A DNA stretch of 64,000 bases from Alentia gelatinosa (Eukaryota > Annelida > Polychaeta > Phyllodocida > Polynoidae): NCBI GenBank assembly GCA_950022655.1, contig OX465587.1, forward strand, positions 23,253,716 to 23,317,715. Direction: 5' to 3'. The translations under genes and the position numbers were made by a program. This document shows positions 25,309 to 39,700 of this stretch, in pieces. Within the stretch, counting starts at the first letter, position 1, and every line of letters starts with the position of its first letter. The notes below the pieces were generated by a model that was not told the origin of the DNA, did not search any database, and saw nothing but the letters and a program-made list of their open reading frames with translations.

Positions 25309-28300
25309 GTAAGTACCTTTTTCACGCACTGCATGTACTTTTGAGAACACAGCTTTGATACGAGGACATGTTTTTCTCCTAAAGTGCGCCTTTGCGAAAT
25401 ACCTGGATGATACACAAGGGAGCTGATTTGAAGAATAAAACCGCGAGCTACATTTATATGATGAAAATCTAGATATTCGTGGCGAGGCCTCGGGAAAGAA
25501 TTCTTGAGCTAGAACACCAGCTTATCTGGGAGATCAAAGAACAAGAAACATTACTTATTAACATCGGAGTCGGCGTTAGATACCATCCACACTACATTTG
25601 ATGCCTGTAAGGCAGTAACACATATTCAATTATGCGCCATTGGATATTTCTTTATCTGTTCTTCTTTCAGTGAACTTTTTTTATTATTCAACGTCTAAAT
25701 TGGATTAAAACTATCCATGAAAAGAATACTTCATACATTGTATGTGATCTACTGGTGGGTCCCATTGATGTGCATTGTCCGGAAATGCATTCTGTTTACA
25801 CCAAATTCGGGTATTCTCATTAGAAATCTTATTATTCTCAGAGCATTTCTTTCTCGAGTACCCACAAATTTCCCTCCGGACCACCTCAGGGTGAATTGAC
25901 TTCGTCCCAATCAACCCTTTGTTTTCATAACGAAAGGGTGGAGCTGGCCCAGGTCACTTTCATATTGCTGGAGGCCGGCCACATAAGGAAGGTAGGCCTG
26001 ACATTGTGAAAGGGGGGTGGCTTATCGTGTAGGCACCATAGTATATTGTTTCTAGTATACGCTGGTGTTCCTAGAGAATAGAATCGTTACTGTTGGGCTA
26101 CATTATTGCTCAGGCATTCATCTAACACGATGCACAGTGTGAAACGTTGACTTTTAAAAAAATGACATTATTAATATACAATAGCTTCATCTCATGCCGC
26201 CATTAACAATACATTACAGCACAGTTACCATAGTCTGTCTCTAATGTATTGCCTGCGTGGGGTCTTTTATTTCTCTTGTATAAAGGTAATTACGGTGAGA
26301 CAAGACCTAGAAAAGTATCAACCAGAAGAGTGATTGGATGTTTATGGTGCTACATTAACTGTCATAAAGGGAATGCCATTTCAATAATGAGATATTAAAG
26401 CAAAAACAACAACATATCACAATGCGGGTGAGAAGAATTTTTCATTGCCAGCGATGATTAAAGTAGGATATCAACAGTTCTTGGAATAAAATTGTGATAA
26501 ATAATCTAGATATAAGACCTTATATGATATGCTGCGTTGGTAATTGTAGGAGGGATTTACTTGATGTAGTACTTTTAATTCATTTAATGAGGAACCTGAA
26601 GTAGAGTACATCATTGGAGCTCCGGCTAGTGATACTATTGTGTAAGAAATGCATAATTCAGCGGATAACGGGCGGATTTAGCATGGAAGAAAAGTGAACC
26701 AGAAGAACTCTTATTTTCCCTAGAAATCCTAATAAACAATGCGTACAATCCGAAGTTAAGTATGGTTGTATAGCTTGTATACGAGTAGAGATGATATAAA
26801 GTCGACAAACAAAACAACTAAAAGTATGAATATACTGTTATGTTGAAAGAACAAAAAGGTATATAGCGCATCTTCTCAGTTTTCAACCGAAAAGGCTTAT
26901 ACTAAATACAATCCACAAGAGACATACTAAAATATCTTTAGATGATATTTGTCAAATTTAGAGAATCTTAAAATTTTCTTTCAACCAATTCCATATGATT
27001 TCACACGAATAACGAAACAAAAGTGCCCTTCATTTTAAGAGTAATGCATAAAGAGCCAGGGTTGAAATGACACCTAGGCCAACCCCAGGAGGTAACAGGG
27101 TCTGACTAGTATGGAAGCGACCATAAATTCATTTCGACCGGAGAGTTTTTAAGGGCGAGGGCTTGCTAATATGATGGAACAGGTTTCCAAGACCTGCTCA
27201 GGTACCAGTCAGTATGCAGGAGTGAGTAGCTCATGTGCATCGATTCTCTTTCGCTTTGTAAACAATGATGTAACATATATTAGTACTACATATAACATAG
27301 CATTGTGGTTTCTAGCAGGCTTTTAGTATACACTGGAGCATATAATATGAATATAGCATTATTGTATTATTTCCTGAATGTAGGCGGCAACCCCTATTTT
27401 GTCTAATTCGCTTTAGGCTTTTTTTAATCCATAGAAAGCAAATAGAAATAAATAGCTCCTGATGGAATACTACGGCATGTATGCTATATATGTGGACCCC
27501 TTTCAAATAGTTTAAGTACGACTTATTCTATATCCTGAACAACGTACATGTATATATTGTTGTCGATATCGCTTGCATATTGCCACGCAAAGGATATACA
27601 TCAGTAAACGTTGGTGCTAGATTCCAATACATGTTTATGCTTTAAACGTACAATTTGCATATCTGTACCAGCAGATGAGACACATGAAGATTGATTTAAA
27701 AATGCACGGATTCTTTTCATAAATCCACTTGAGGGTCATGGGATTACACTAAGCGTGCCTAGTTTTCATTAATAACGCCCATTAAGGTAATAATACTAAT
27801 TTGATTGATGGTATAAATACGGCAGCGTGTGGGAATTCATTGTCGGCGTGTGCCGTAAAGGATAACAACACCAGCATAAATACTGATGGTTTCGGTGGAT
27901 GGGAAACGAATGCAAATGAGCAAGGCAGAGACTTTGTAGAATCAATCTGAAATGATAGGTTCCATATTTGGGTAAAATAATACGCAAACCAGCCACACAG
28001 CTACCCAAATGCCGTTGCAAGAAGGTCGTACCTAATTCGCTGTTTAAACTAAGGAAATGTGTATCGGATTTGGGAACCAGTCGCTCAGAAGAGTGTCAGT
28101 TCCCTTTCATAAAAGCTGGGATATTGTTTAGTTGCCCATTGCGTCAAAACACTCGGCGGCTCTATTTTACATTATTTGTTACACCTTATATATGTTAGGA
28201 TACTAAGAATAAATGAAGGGTAATGTTTCACTAGGTATACGGTAGGTTTAGGTGGCAATATCCCACTATTTATAATACATATCTAAATACATAAGTGTTC

Positions 28301-29342
28301 ATACATTTCTGAATAATTACCCATTCAGGAAATGACAAAACAATTTTGAATTATTCACTTTGTGAGGGATGAAGTGAAAAACCAGTTGCGTAAAAATTCT
28401 TGAACACGTCCGAAAAAGCCGAGAGTTTTTAGATTTATTCAATTAATGTTATCAAAACACAACAAATGAAGGTTTTCATCGTAATCGTCTTAATTCCGTA
28501 TCGCGGTCTTGAGGCCTAGTGTTGGCACAACGTGGTGTTGCGGATGACACCAAAAGACATCCAATAATCATAGATTTGAAATAAGGCCCTTTTAAAATTT
28601 CCTATCTTAACACAAAGAAGCAGATGCTATACATAGAAACAGTGACTTTCGAAATTCGCCCAAGATATTAGATTGAAATCACTATTTATGATTCATAATA
28701 ACGATCTTTATTTGACATTTGGCTTTTATCGTTGTCTGGCGACCACAAACCTATTATTAGTTACGTTAATGAATGGGCTGACCAGGACGATAGTAAATAT
28801 GAGATATTAGATTAGATTTCCCCTCCGGATCTGTGATAACTCAGAGGATTGCCAACCATCTACCTTTAATCCCATTCTAATACTGGTGATCATCAGTTAC
28901 CAGTACCCATAAAATCACAGGGGGGACTTGATTTGTGGACCTTTTTACCCAGCCCGGAATTTATTTAGGGGGTTATAATCTCTGGATTTGATTAGCAAAC
29001 TTGCAGTCGCTGAGTATTGTCGGTTAAGGTTGAATATCCTCCGTTATCTAATGAGAAACCATATCCGCGCTGCCTCTGACATTAAGAGAGAAACTATTAT
29101 AGCCGGAAAAGAGTGGATAGTAGACTTATTGGTGGACCTTTTGTATATTATATACTTAGCTTAATAATCAGGCATAAGCTAACCGAACTTGGACTTAATG
29201 TGCATTGGCTTTATTGCGTTACCTATCCGGAAAAGTTTCACTAGCCTTCTCATATAACCTCACGCTTCCGCGGCCCTTATTGTCTGCTGGTTTTTTCCCC
29301 ACCCACCCACACAATAAAAATTAGATTACTCTCTAACCGAAT

Positions 29343-29473
29343 ATTTATGAATCAGCACTTTATGTCGTTAATCTTATAACTGATAGTTATGATGGTAAAG
29401 ATATATATATATATATAGAACATTTATGAATCAGCACTTTATGTCGTTAATCATATAACTGATAGTTATGATG
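29343..29473. repeat. 52-bp direct duplication around an (AT)n tract
   Basis: ATTTATGAATCAGCACTTTA and the next 32 bases occur at 29343-29394 and 29422-29473 with one difference. They are separated by an AT dinucleotide run (29401-29417). This looks like a recent local duplication. Confidence 0.85.
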
Positions 29474-30884
29474 ATAATGATATTACATAATGATATATAT
29501 AGAGAGAGAACATACAAGGAGACTGAGGTATGGGCGTAATATTGAATTTATCATAGACACTAGACACCCTCAAGAGAAAAAGAAAGCATTTCTCAGGTGA
29601 ATGGGACCTTGGCGTGGAGGTGTTTTCCCACCTGTCCGCGGTAGCGCCACCGGTCATTACCCCAGTACAATCATAATCCGTGGATGGCGCTAGTGGCACA
29701 TTTATATAGAAATATATCGGGGTTGTTTTTATCCTTTATATAGTTTCATAATATTCACATTAATATAGATATTTTTGCTAGTATAGTTTCACCATGTGGC
29801 TATTCGTCAATACTGGAGGGATCCATCGTTGGGGGAACCAGGGCACGGTCTTCCCACCCGCCAGTGGGTAATGACGAAACAAGGCATTTAGATTACCTAC
29901 CAAGCACCTCTCCCGTCCACGCGCATATAGATACCAGTACCTCTCATGTTCTATTCAAATACCAACTACCTTCCATAGTTATACATAAGGTTAAGACCCT
30001 CATGTTGTATTCCATGTATTTCTATATCTCCATGCTCATTATAGAAGCCTACGCCGATGGTAGGGTAGCCATTTCCATACCAACCTGTCAAGACATTAGC
30101 TCGAGCCTAAGGGGATGAGCAGTAACAAGGCCAATTACTTAGGCCATCTGGAGGGACTGGTGAGCAGTGAGGTGAGACTAATGGCCCATGTACATACAGC
30201 CCTGCCTGATAGAATTCGTGAATGTTCTTATGGTTCGCTCGTTTTTAGTCCATGTTGGAGCTTACACACTGACAACCTACTGTTTGGATGTCTGTGGCTG
30301 GCTAGATTAATCAGCAGGTGAATCGTGTGGGAGTACCCTTTAGGGATATATCAATGTATAAATATAGTAAGGCATATTTTATCACCTTTTACTGAGTTCT
30401 CACGTAGAGCATAAGCTTCATGTTTCATGTTGCTCGTAGGGAATGGAGAGCGGCTGCCTAAACAGGATTGATATGCCACAACTTCTCCTTTCTCTGCCCA
30501 ATACAAACATTATAGTAGGTTGAGATACGGTGGTAAAGTATAGCAAGTTTCTGGGTTGTTTATTACTGCCTCTCTAAAGGCTCTATTAGAAATAATAAAG
30601 CACTGGCAATATCTTAGTTTCTAAAATTGTATCAGGATGCGTAGAGAATGAGTCGTGCAGACTTCCTTCCACATCCACTGATATAACAGAATGCTATTGC
30701 CACATGGGCATTCTTGACGGTGGCCAATTATATAAAAAAAGGAAATTTCTTCTGAAATCGAGGAGAAAATTCCGTTATCACGGGCGTATATAAAGGGATA
30801 TACAGTTTCTTGCTCTGAGTATCTCCACTGATCGATATTTGTAGAACTAAAAGAAGCCACAAATCCATTTGAAGATTCGAATGA

Positions 30885-30899
30885 AGCGCCACCTAGAGA
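30885..30899 (-). promoter_or_regulatory. CTCF-like motif
   Basis: On the minus strand TCTCTAGGTGGCGCT matches 13 of 15 positions with an intact AGGTGGCGC core. Confidence 0.22.
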
Positions 30900-33800
30900 G
30901 TCGCCCTTTTGGAAATAGTGCATAATATGATTTGTCTAACATACATTTAGTGAATAAGCCTTCACTGACAGGAAGTGCAAATGTTGGCTGAGGAGCGACT
31001 TGAGATACTGATGTTCAGAGGTTTTTTCTCGCATAGCCTTTCTTCTCCGATGCGATATTGCGTATCATAATCCACTTTAGGGATTATTACAAGTCAATTG
31101 ATACCTTGAGGTTCCGAAAGAATGTTCAAAAACAATGGAAACGTTATAAAACCCGTACTCATGATATCATGGAGACTTCGACAAGCACATTAAGGGAGTA
31201 TCATTTCCAACCACCATACAAATTGCAGTCTCGTTCATAGTTTCTGTGTTAGGTAGAACATGTTATATAGCCGTATGTATGAAACTTGTGTTTGAAATGT
31301 ACACTTAAGAAGGTTAGTGTAGCAATGAGGTATATGTAAACGTTGACGAGTCGTATTTCGAGTCCCCTTCTATTCCTTTTTAGATTCTAAAATAATCAGA
31401 TGAAATTCTGCTGACAATAAAATTCTGACAAATTTAAAAATACCATTTAGATATATGATTAATAGTCAATGTTTTGATAACTTTAATTGTCCAAGATGTC
31501 TTTCGGAGACTACGTTTAGATCATTTAATGGAAACAACCTGTTGTAATATTCGATAGACAAAACCATATTGATGGACATGAACCCGATGGAATATCAAAG
31601 TAATATACTTGGAGGGCACTACCAGAAAGGGACAGTTAGCATCAGTATTGCCGAATCCAAATACAATTACATTCTACTTCAGTCTGCTACTGCTTAGTAC
31701 TCATCTCACGAGTCATGGACGAACTAAAACAGAGAATATTGTGTTTCACATCACCCCATATTACAGTACTGATGATATAAAAACGGGGGATGTTTACAGG
31801 AATCACGACAGTAATCTCCTCAGTGCCGGCTCGAATTAGTCCTCAGAGACTGAGCTCACCTGTGTAAAACCTGCAGAAGATCTGTACAACTCTGGGTTTA
31901 TTCCCGTTTTATTGTCATTGGACAAGCTCCGCAGCTAACGCCAGACACATCAGTGCACCTTCACAGCACTGGTTTAACGGGCGGGTTCAGTTGTAACACT
32001 GGTGCTCTGCTCCCTCCCACCATGTTGTTTTATAGTTATATAAATACTGCACGGTTCTTTATTGCACTGCTCGCCCCCTTCTACTCCGATCAATGTATTT
32101 TCACAAGGCGACCTCACTGGGACCCATAACTTCCGGACTTTTATTGGTTATAAGACAAAGGACGAGATCCCATATGGGAGAGAATATTCCGCTATATCCC
32201 ACATGTACCTCTGACATCATGGGCGTCTCTTGGGCACTGGTTCGGAATATTTCAAGCTCAGGTTGTTCTCACCGGCTGAGATTGGCTTTAACGCTCCCTC
32301 GGTTGTGATGAAGTTCTCTCAAAGGGAGGAGAATCTCTACCTTTATGGCTCCCATGTGAGTTCTCAGCAGAAAGTCTGGGCTCTTCATTCTCGTGTAACT
32401 GCCACCCAGAAGGCCTACTTTAGGGGCCCACCGCTGGTTCACAATAAATAGACTGCTATTTGTCTATTATTGTTACATTAGGCATTTCCACTGTGGCTGT
32501 GGGGTATGGAATTACTTCCTCTTATTCCCTGAGAGTAGGGGTGTAATAAAAGCAGTGGCATTCTGCAGTTATGGAATCTAAATGATCCCACCTAAGAACT
32601 CTGTGGAATACATGTATCTTGTTTGGAAGCAAGTTGACGGTAAAGAAACCACATTTTCCGCCATTTTATATCCTACGTCATTCACCCTGATCACCTATGA
32701 TATTTTATTAGCATGGTAGTACTGAATAAGGAAGCAATGAATGAACAAAGTAGGAAACCACAGAATTGAAAACCAACGTTCACGTTATATCTGTATGCTG
32801 AACTGCATCCATTATGTTTACTTTCCGCATTCACTTCCCTGGAAAGTCAAAGTGTGATTTCCGTAGCATCTGGCAGGTATCTTAACTCCTATAGTACCAT
32901 GCCAAGATATAAACCACCTCGTCGCCCCTTTATTTTCAAATCCTCGCCCTACACGGGACGCTCCAGGGACCCCTTATCCAGGTCCCTTATCGCGACAAAC
33001 CTTGATCTGACCGTTAGCGAGGCTTAGCAATTCGCCCGGCACTTTTCTTCAGTTGGCCTCTGTTTGCTGCAAACCTCCCCTCGAGCATAACCATTGCTTT
33101 CCCCTCTAATGCAGTTTGCCGTTTGCTTTCAGGGAAAGAAAATCTGCGTGGTGTTTTTCTTATATATGTCTTTTTCTTGTTTTTCGGGGTGGGATTGCTG
33201 GTGGTACTTCTATGGACTCGAGTTGCTCGCAGGGCTCGTGGAGTGATGCACCGGAGGAGCTGCTCACAACTCTGAAAATGTCGTCTGCAGCAAGTTCCTA
33301 AATTGCCAGCGGTGGAGTGGGCTATTTTGCCGTTGTAGGTCCGGGCCCCTTCAGTCTCTAGATCGATCCCCGTCAAGATCTATCAGCGCTGGAGTACCCT
33401 AAGTATGGGCGCCGCGGTGGTAGCCAGGGACAGAGCCTCCTTTCTGTATGCTACTACCCTTCATATCAGAGGGAGATGGGGGTGTTCTTCTGAGAGGTGG
33501 GGGCAGAGCGTGTTTAGTGCAGTGCTGAGGGTGTCGGGCCGGATAGCAGGCCGGCTCTCCTCTCAGTCCTCAAAGTACACGCGTATCGTGCACGCCGCGT
33601 AGTAAACGAGCAAAACAATGCAAAGAAAAGGCAGGGACTGTGCGCCCAATTCCACGGAGACTCTAGCGTTGGCGCCAAAATTAATAAATGTCGTCTGCAC
33701 AATAGAATCATGGGACGGACGCTTCAAAAGCGTCTGTATCGCCATAAGTGCGATGGGAATTCGGTTTCGTGTGGGGAAATGAATAATATCCTTCAGGGGG

Positions 33801-35633
33801 TTCGCGCCTGGGAACAGCTGGGCCATTTTGTACATTAAATCGTCTCTAGCGATCTCTTTTTATTTCTCAGGTCATAAAATACTTTGCCGCAGGGTTGCTT
33901 TGGACCTCAATTACGTGGGCAGAGTCGATGCACCTTACAACATATATAAAACGATGGCCAAATCATTCACCCCGGTTCCCCTGCTGGAATTCCCGACTTT
34001 AGCATGAGCGATCGTCTGGGTCAAGTACAGTGGCCATTGAACACAGCTTTGGGTAATTCACTTGCCCCCTAGCGTGGAGAGACCATAAATCAAACACAGA
34101 AACGAATCATCCACCTTTTCTAGATAGGACCCGGTATGGACACAGCACACAGTAAAAATATCCACAATTTGTTGAGCCCATTCCTGGTGACAGCACCTAT
34201 AATTAGAGTTCACATCTCCTGAAGGATTTATGTAATATCGAGCGTTTAAGGTTATTTATACGGGGTGCTGATCATATATCATGGACAAGCATTAGTGATT
34301 TTTTTTTTTATAAAACTAGTTGATGAAGTGTCGTCACTTCTCCTTTTCCATTTTTTTTCTGAGATGGGCGGACGACCCCCTACATGCGTTTATCGATTGG
34401 AATCCGTCTCGTCGATGCAACAGCCCTATTGGCCTCCACCCCCTCCATGAGCCCCGCCACTCCTACCCCAGCATACCTCCTGAACACCCCACCACAGACA
34501 CCGTCCCCTCCCATCTGCGTCGCTGATCTTCTGCCCACCCAGCCCGACCCAATGACGCCTAATTATAGGAGATCGAAGTCTGTCTGATGTTGGACTCTAC
34601 ATGCTCTGATCGAATCCCAGCATAACTCGCCAGACTCAGCCAGGCTAACATGGCATCCACAGGGCTTATTTTATTCATGTGTTTGTAGCAAAGCTTTACA
34701 CTCCAGCTTTCTTTCCAACCCTTTCTGCCACCCCTACCCCTCCTGATCATGCGCCCACCTTTCAGTCTCACCTTACTCCTGACCTACATCATCTTTGAAG
34801 CGCCTGCGTCTCTAACCCTGCCTCTCAGTGCGTAAATCTCCACGCGACAATCTCCGAACACAGCTTCTCATTCAATACCCAGAACGCTAAAGCTTAGACA
34901 GCTTCCCTGCTTGAAGAGTTGGGTTCTAGCAGTCGACTGACCCTGGGGAGCAGTGATTTGTATTTTTATCTTATTTTATGTCGCTTTCAGTATTACGGTG
35001 GACTCCTTGGTTGGCAGTTCTGACAGGTTCTAACACCGGGTTTCTGCTTGGAGATTTATGTCCACTTTGTTTTGACGTGCGGTAAATGAATTCATCTTGT
35101 CCTTTAAGTAGACATCCCTCAACGTCAGCCGCCGAAATGGAGAGGGATGCAGACCTGGGGAGTTATGTAGATAATCATTCATATTCACATTCCTTGACTA
35201 AGTTAGCGCTGTCAGTAGTACTCTATACATACATCCACTAGCGTCCCCTCAGAATATATCTCCATTTTATATCATAATCTAGGAATCACTATTGAGCATG
35301 GGACTACTCATATATTATCTACTATGTTATATATGGAGTTATGATTTAATCATGGGGCTGCGTTGGACTGGAATTGTGATAATTGTATTGCAGTACTTAA
35401 TCAAAGGCGTTATGAACCTTGTATAATTATCAGTCGCATGTCTTTGACTGCAGCTGTGGGGAACGAAAATGTTGCACACCATTTTGATACATGCCCGCAA
35501 ATGGTCAGTGAGGCAGTGTTAATAATGATGGATCTCGAGCTTATGATTTAGCTTCAGTAGTCATCAAAGATACCCAATGATATCATCAATATTCAAGATG
35601 TTATAAGAAGAAAATCTTATCATCAAAGCTAAT

Positions 35634-35983
35634 CCCTTTCAGGGCGGATAATGCCTTGAGGCATTCCCCAGCATAGACCGGATAATGTCTTGAGGCATTC
35701 CCCCGCGGAGACCGGATAATGTCTTGAGGCATTATTTATTAAATTTAGTAATATTTACCATTTCATTGTTTTATGAAGAAATAATTGATCAATATATCTG
35801 ACACTTTCAGAGAATATACCTATGATATAGTATTTGATATTATTTGGTAAACCAAATAATATAAATAAGAATGATGTGTCATATCACGTGATCAAATAAT
35901 GGAATATGGGTTTAGACAAAAATTGGCCCGTCCCCTGGAGTTAGACCAATAGGGCTCTGCCACAGACCCCCGTATTTAAAGGG
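35634..35983 (-). mobile_element. piggyBac-like MITE, copy 1 (inverted)
   Basis: The ends are CCCTTTCAGGGCGG and ...TATTTAAAGGG, followed by TTAA (35984-35987); the left site has decayed to TAAT. TTAA targets with CCCTTT ends are the piggyBac signature. The body is non-coding, about 350 bp, with three tandem palindromic units around ATGYCTTGAGGCAT. It shares most of its length with copies at 51974 and 62476. Confidence 0.75.
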
Positions 35984-36711
35984 TTAAATAACCCAGCCAC
36001 TAAGGACTGAAGGATGAATTTGAATGCCCTCCATGAACTTTATCTGTTATGCATCATCTCAACTTCCACAAAATGAGACGTTTCTATGGTAAAAACGCAT
36101 AGCCACGACCTTAAGCTGAGACACTTCTTAAAAGTCTGCAGTGAAGGATGGTGTCAAGTCTTCGCTATTGACTTTGCTTCATGTTCCAAGGCAGAAAGAA
36201 TTCCACTTTGTTAAAGGACCCACTTTAGTGTTATATATCAATCAGAGGCATCTAAATACCTAGAGATAAAATCCCTGTGGCAATTAATCGGCCATTTGCG
36301 ATCAAACGGTGAGAGCTATTCCCGTCGAATGCCTCCAAACAACCAGCTTAAGTTGTCTGAAGCAGACGACAATTTTGTGTTTTAATTAGACCAATAGAGT
36401 CTCGAGCCTTGACGAGGAACACCGCTTCGCATTTTTATCTTAGACTTCTTAACCGCACGTCTCATTTGCGGCTTGTGGTTTGATCTGAGAGTGGAGAGAA
36501 GAAGTGAGTATTTAACGCTAAATAGATGACGCCTTTTACAAAGCTCAGCAGACGACTTTCGAGCATAATCTTGTTGATTGCTCAACAGGTTGAAGCGGAA
36601 CGCCATTGTTCTTCAGTTTTTTCCTTTGAACCCCTAACGCAACGTTTCTCTATGCACTGACGCCGTACTATACGGAAACTGGCTTACTGTCTTCGTACGT
36701 CAGAAATACGC

Positions 36712-36780
36712 GGTGAAATTGTTGATCACATACATCCCTCTGCCTACGGCATCGGGATGTATGTGACCAACAATTTTACC
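36712..36780. repeat. 69-nt near-perfect hairpin
   Basis: The arms 36712-36738 and 36754-36780 pair at 25 of 27 positions, around a 15-nt apex TCTGCCTACGGCATC that itself forms TGCC-TAC-GGCA. On the minus strand the apex reads C-GA-TGCC-GTA-GGCA-GA-G, the same tandem G.A layout as in the two-module elements. The size also resembles a microRNA precursor, but the arms are not those of any conserved microRNA I know. Confidence 0.7.
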
Positions 36781-39700
36781 AAGTGTGGCGTATGGCTATA
36801 AATACGCCATGGGTAGGAGTAGGCAGTATACGTAGCTCATACAGCAACAGGTATATAATAATAAGCAGTATATACTTAATGTCAGACCCATAGTGTTAAC
36901 TAAGTCGTTAGAAGCAATTGAGCAAATTCCACCGTTTCATGTTTACTGTTTAGGGTTTCCTTTACTTTATCCACTGTAACCAATTTTCGTAGCAGGAATT
37001 ATTACTCTCATGGTGATGACCAATCAGAAATTCAAACCACGCTCGTCTTTATCATCATGTGAAGAACAATCCTACACGGTTACATTGAAATCCTACTCTC
37101 TTCATGCCAGCAAGAACAGGGGCACTATAAGAGAAATAAATAATCATGTCTCACAGGGTGCTAATTAGTAAATTGTAATGGCGAAATATTGAATAGTTGG
37201 GGATCCCAGTTCTCCGGAAATTTCCTTTTTTGTATTATGTTATCAGAATGAAAGGGTTAAAATGGACAGGGTTCATGATTTTTTCTTTTTTTTTACCAGA
37301 CCTCTTTAGCGTTTCTGATGATATGTCCAATTTGCTTGCCCTTGGTCACGGAACATTTTGTTTTTTCAAGGGAGGGAACAACATTACAATTATACTTCGT
37401 TCAAGCAGGCAATAGGCAACATGTGTTACACTGTAGGAGAGACCAGTTCTCAGTGGTCACCCGTAAGTTACTGTGTGATAACCTCGTTTTCCACTATCTA
37501 TGCGCGTTTACCGACGTGCATTGAAAACGTTGAGCTGTGGGATTATAAAATCTAAACAGACTTCAGTGTTGCTCTGGTATTCGTTCTAGATCTGCTCGGA
37601 AATCCCATTGAAGATTTCATTGTCATCGCTTCTGCTAATTCCCAGGCTTTGATCAGTGAGTTAAGTAATTGGCCAGCCTTCAAAGGATCTCTTCCAAGTC
37701 GCAACTCTACTGTTACGTACGAACGGATGCAGTCGATGCTTTTATGAATGATGTATACACACATGCTTCCCAGGGGCCCTAGTGATTAACCGTGCAGCAC
37801 TGTCCGGCTGTCTGAGTGTATAACACCACTCCATTCTACCCCGCACAATATGAGTAATCCTCTCTCTGACCATACTGACCAATCCACGGTTCCTCCAGTG
37901 TGTAGATGCTCCGATAGATTATTGGTCCAGCTTTACCTGTATTTGCACTCTATTCCCTAACCCCCCATTGGTGTACCAGGTCAATCAAGAACCCTTGTAC
38001 TGTAAAGCGCCAGCCGGGAAACCATTGTGTAGGCATGGGTTGATTGAGAACGGTTGCTTGCATAATCGTACGCATCTAGCGGTTTTTGATTAATAATAGA
38101 CATGGACTATTACCTCACTGGACAGCATTAATAGCGCCCATAGGCAACTTGTGATTATTTTCCTGGCCTCTGCTTATGAGTATATTTGTCCTCTGAGCAA
38201 TAAACTGTAGGTCTGTTGTTTTTGCTGTTGTTATTGATAGTGGTTCTGCAGACCGCATGAGCAAAACAAGCATACAGAAATAGAGTTGTAAACAAGTGGC
38301 CGTACTGTGTTTATCGTCGACACATCCTATCGAGACAATGTTGTTGCCTGTGAGATATCTGAGTGTTCCTTGTATTAAGAAATTAAGGGATTCTATCAAA
38401 CCTAATTAATCACATTTCCGGATAAGCAATGTATTTTGAGGTTTTGAATATGACCCAGTAAATAAGAGGTTTTAAAGATAAATCAAAGGTCTGGGTCAAT
38501 TTCATATATCTTTATCCATCTCAGAATATTCTACTTCTCTCCTTTGAATTATATCCACCGACCATCTTCATCCTCAACTGACATATGCAAAGTAATTTAA
38601 TTTTGTTGAGGAATATTAAAGTTAAAGCTCGAAAAGTCTCTCAGCTTGTATCCTATAGATACAGTAGAAACCGGAGATGGACCCGTAGTCGGATGCTACC
38701 ACCGACAGACCTGTCACATAGCTCAAATAGTCGGTACCGTTTAAATTGTCGGCCAGTGGAAACATGCCTTATCATTATTCATTCTGATTATAAACCAATA
38801 GGAGACTAATCACCCTAACACTATTATCTAAATATATATAAAAGAAAAAAACTCACTCAGAGAACTTGAAAGCCTTGCCTCATTCATTTTTCATTGGGTC
38901 CGACTTAATTGGAATATCCTTTTTGTGCTTATCTATACAAAGCGCCACCATGGTAACATACTGTAGGGTCATCCTCTCATAATCATTACTGCCTCCCTCT
39001 CAAAGGCAGATCACTCATTCAGAGTCCCTTGGTGTATCATTATATTGTTTTTATCCGATGCTGTGTACCTATTACTGGAGGTCTAGACCATACTAACAAT
39101 GTTGAAATCGGCGGTAGGCAGTGCAAATCGATATATCACCTTATTAGGCAGACAATGACCACGACGCGCGTGTCAATATAGCAGACAAGTTAGGTGCCTG
39201 TTCAGAGAAGATGAATATCTCCAATTATGTTAAATTGTCAGCAGACTATAGAAAAATTCAGTCATCTGAAACATCTTTTCTTCTTTCTTTACATAGAATG
39301 ATTATATTGAAAGATAGATCTTGTTAGCGATTACCTAATCAGTGATAGTTGATTAATGATATCATAGATCATATGTAATATTTTTGGATCAAAATTCATG
39401 TAGTTTTGTCCTCTATATATACACTATAAAGTCCATTTAGGTGATGTGAATTATTCATTGGATTTTTGGATGTAAAAATGTTATGCTTCTGTGTCCATCG
39501 ATTTTACAATGATTGTTTCAAATCATGGGTTCGCATAGAAGTAGGTTTGCCAAGCCGTATCAACAATTTCATCGTTCATGTTATCGTAGTGCCAGAAATA
39601 GCGAGATATTATCAATACCAGCACTTTATATGTACCTAAATGTCTCATAACTGTGACAGTGCACTTTTAGTTAACGCGATTATTTACAACTGGTCTTAGA

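Larger units (their letters stand above)
25309..35633 (+). other. RIMBP: Downstream RIM-BP intron, first part
   Basis: This starts at the GTAAGT donor of exon c. No further RIM-BP exon was recognised. Only a 52-bp tandem duplication around an (AT)n tract (29343-29473), a CTCF-like match (30885-30899, minus) and two TCGTCTGC words (33277, 33687) stand out. 32930-33620 is somewhat CpG-richer but has no supported gene. Confidence 0.55.

Noticed and set aside
32036..32060. TATATAAATA box as a promoter
   Set aside because: AT-rich matches of this quality are common here, and no downstream exon or initiator supports it.
35641..35735. Regularly spaced palindromic units suggesting a CRISPR-like array
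   Set aside because: Three units inside a piggyBac-like MITE in an animal genome, with near-identical spacers and no cas genes.
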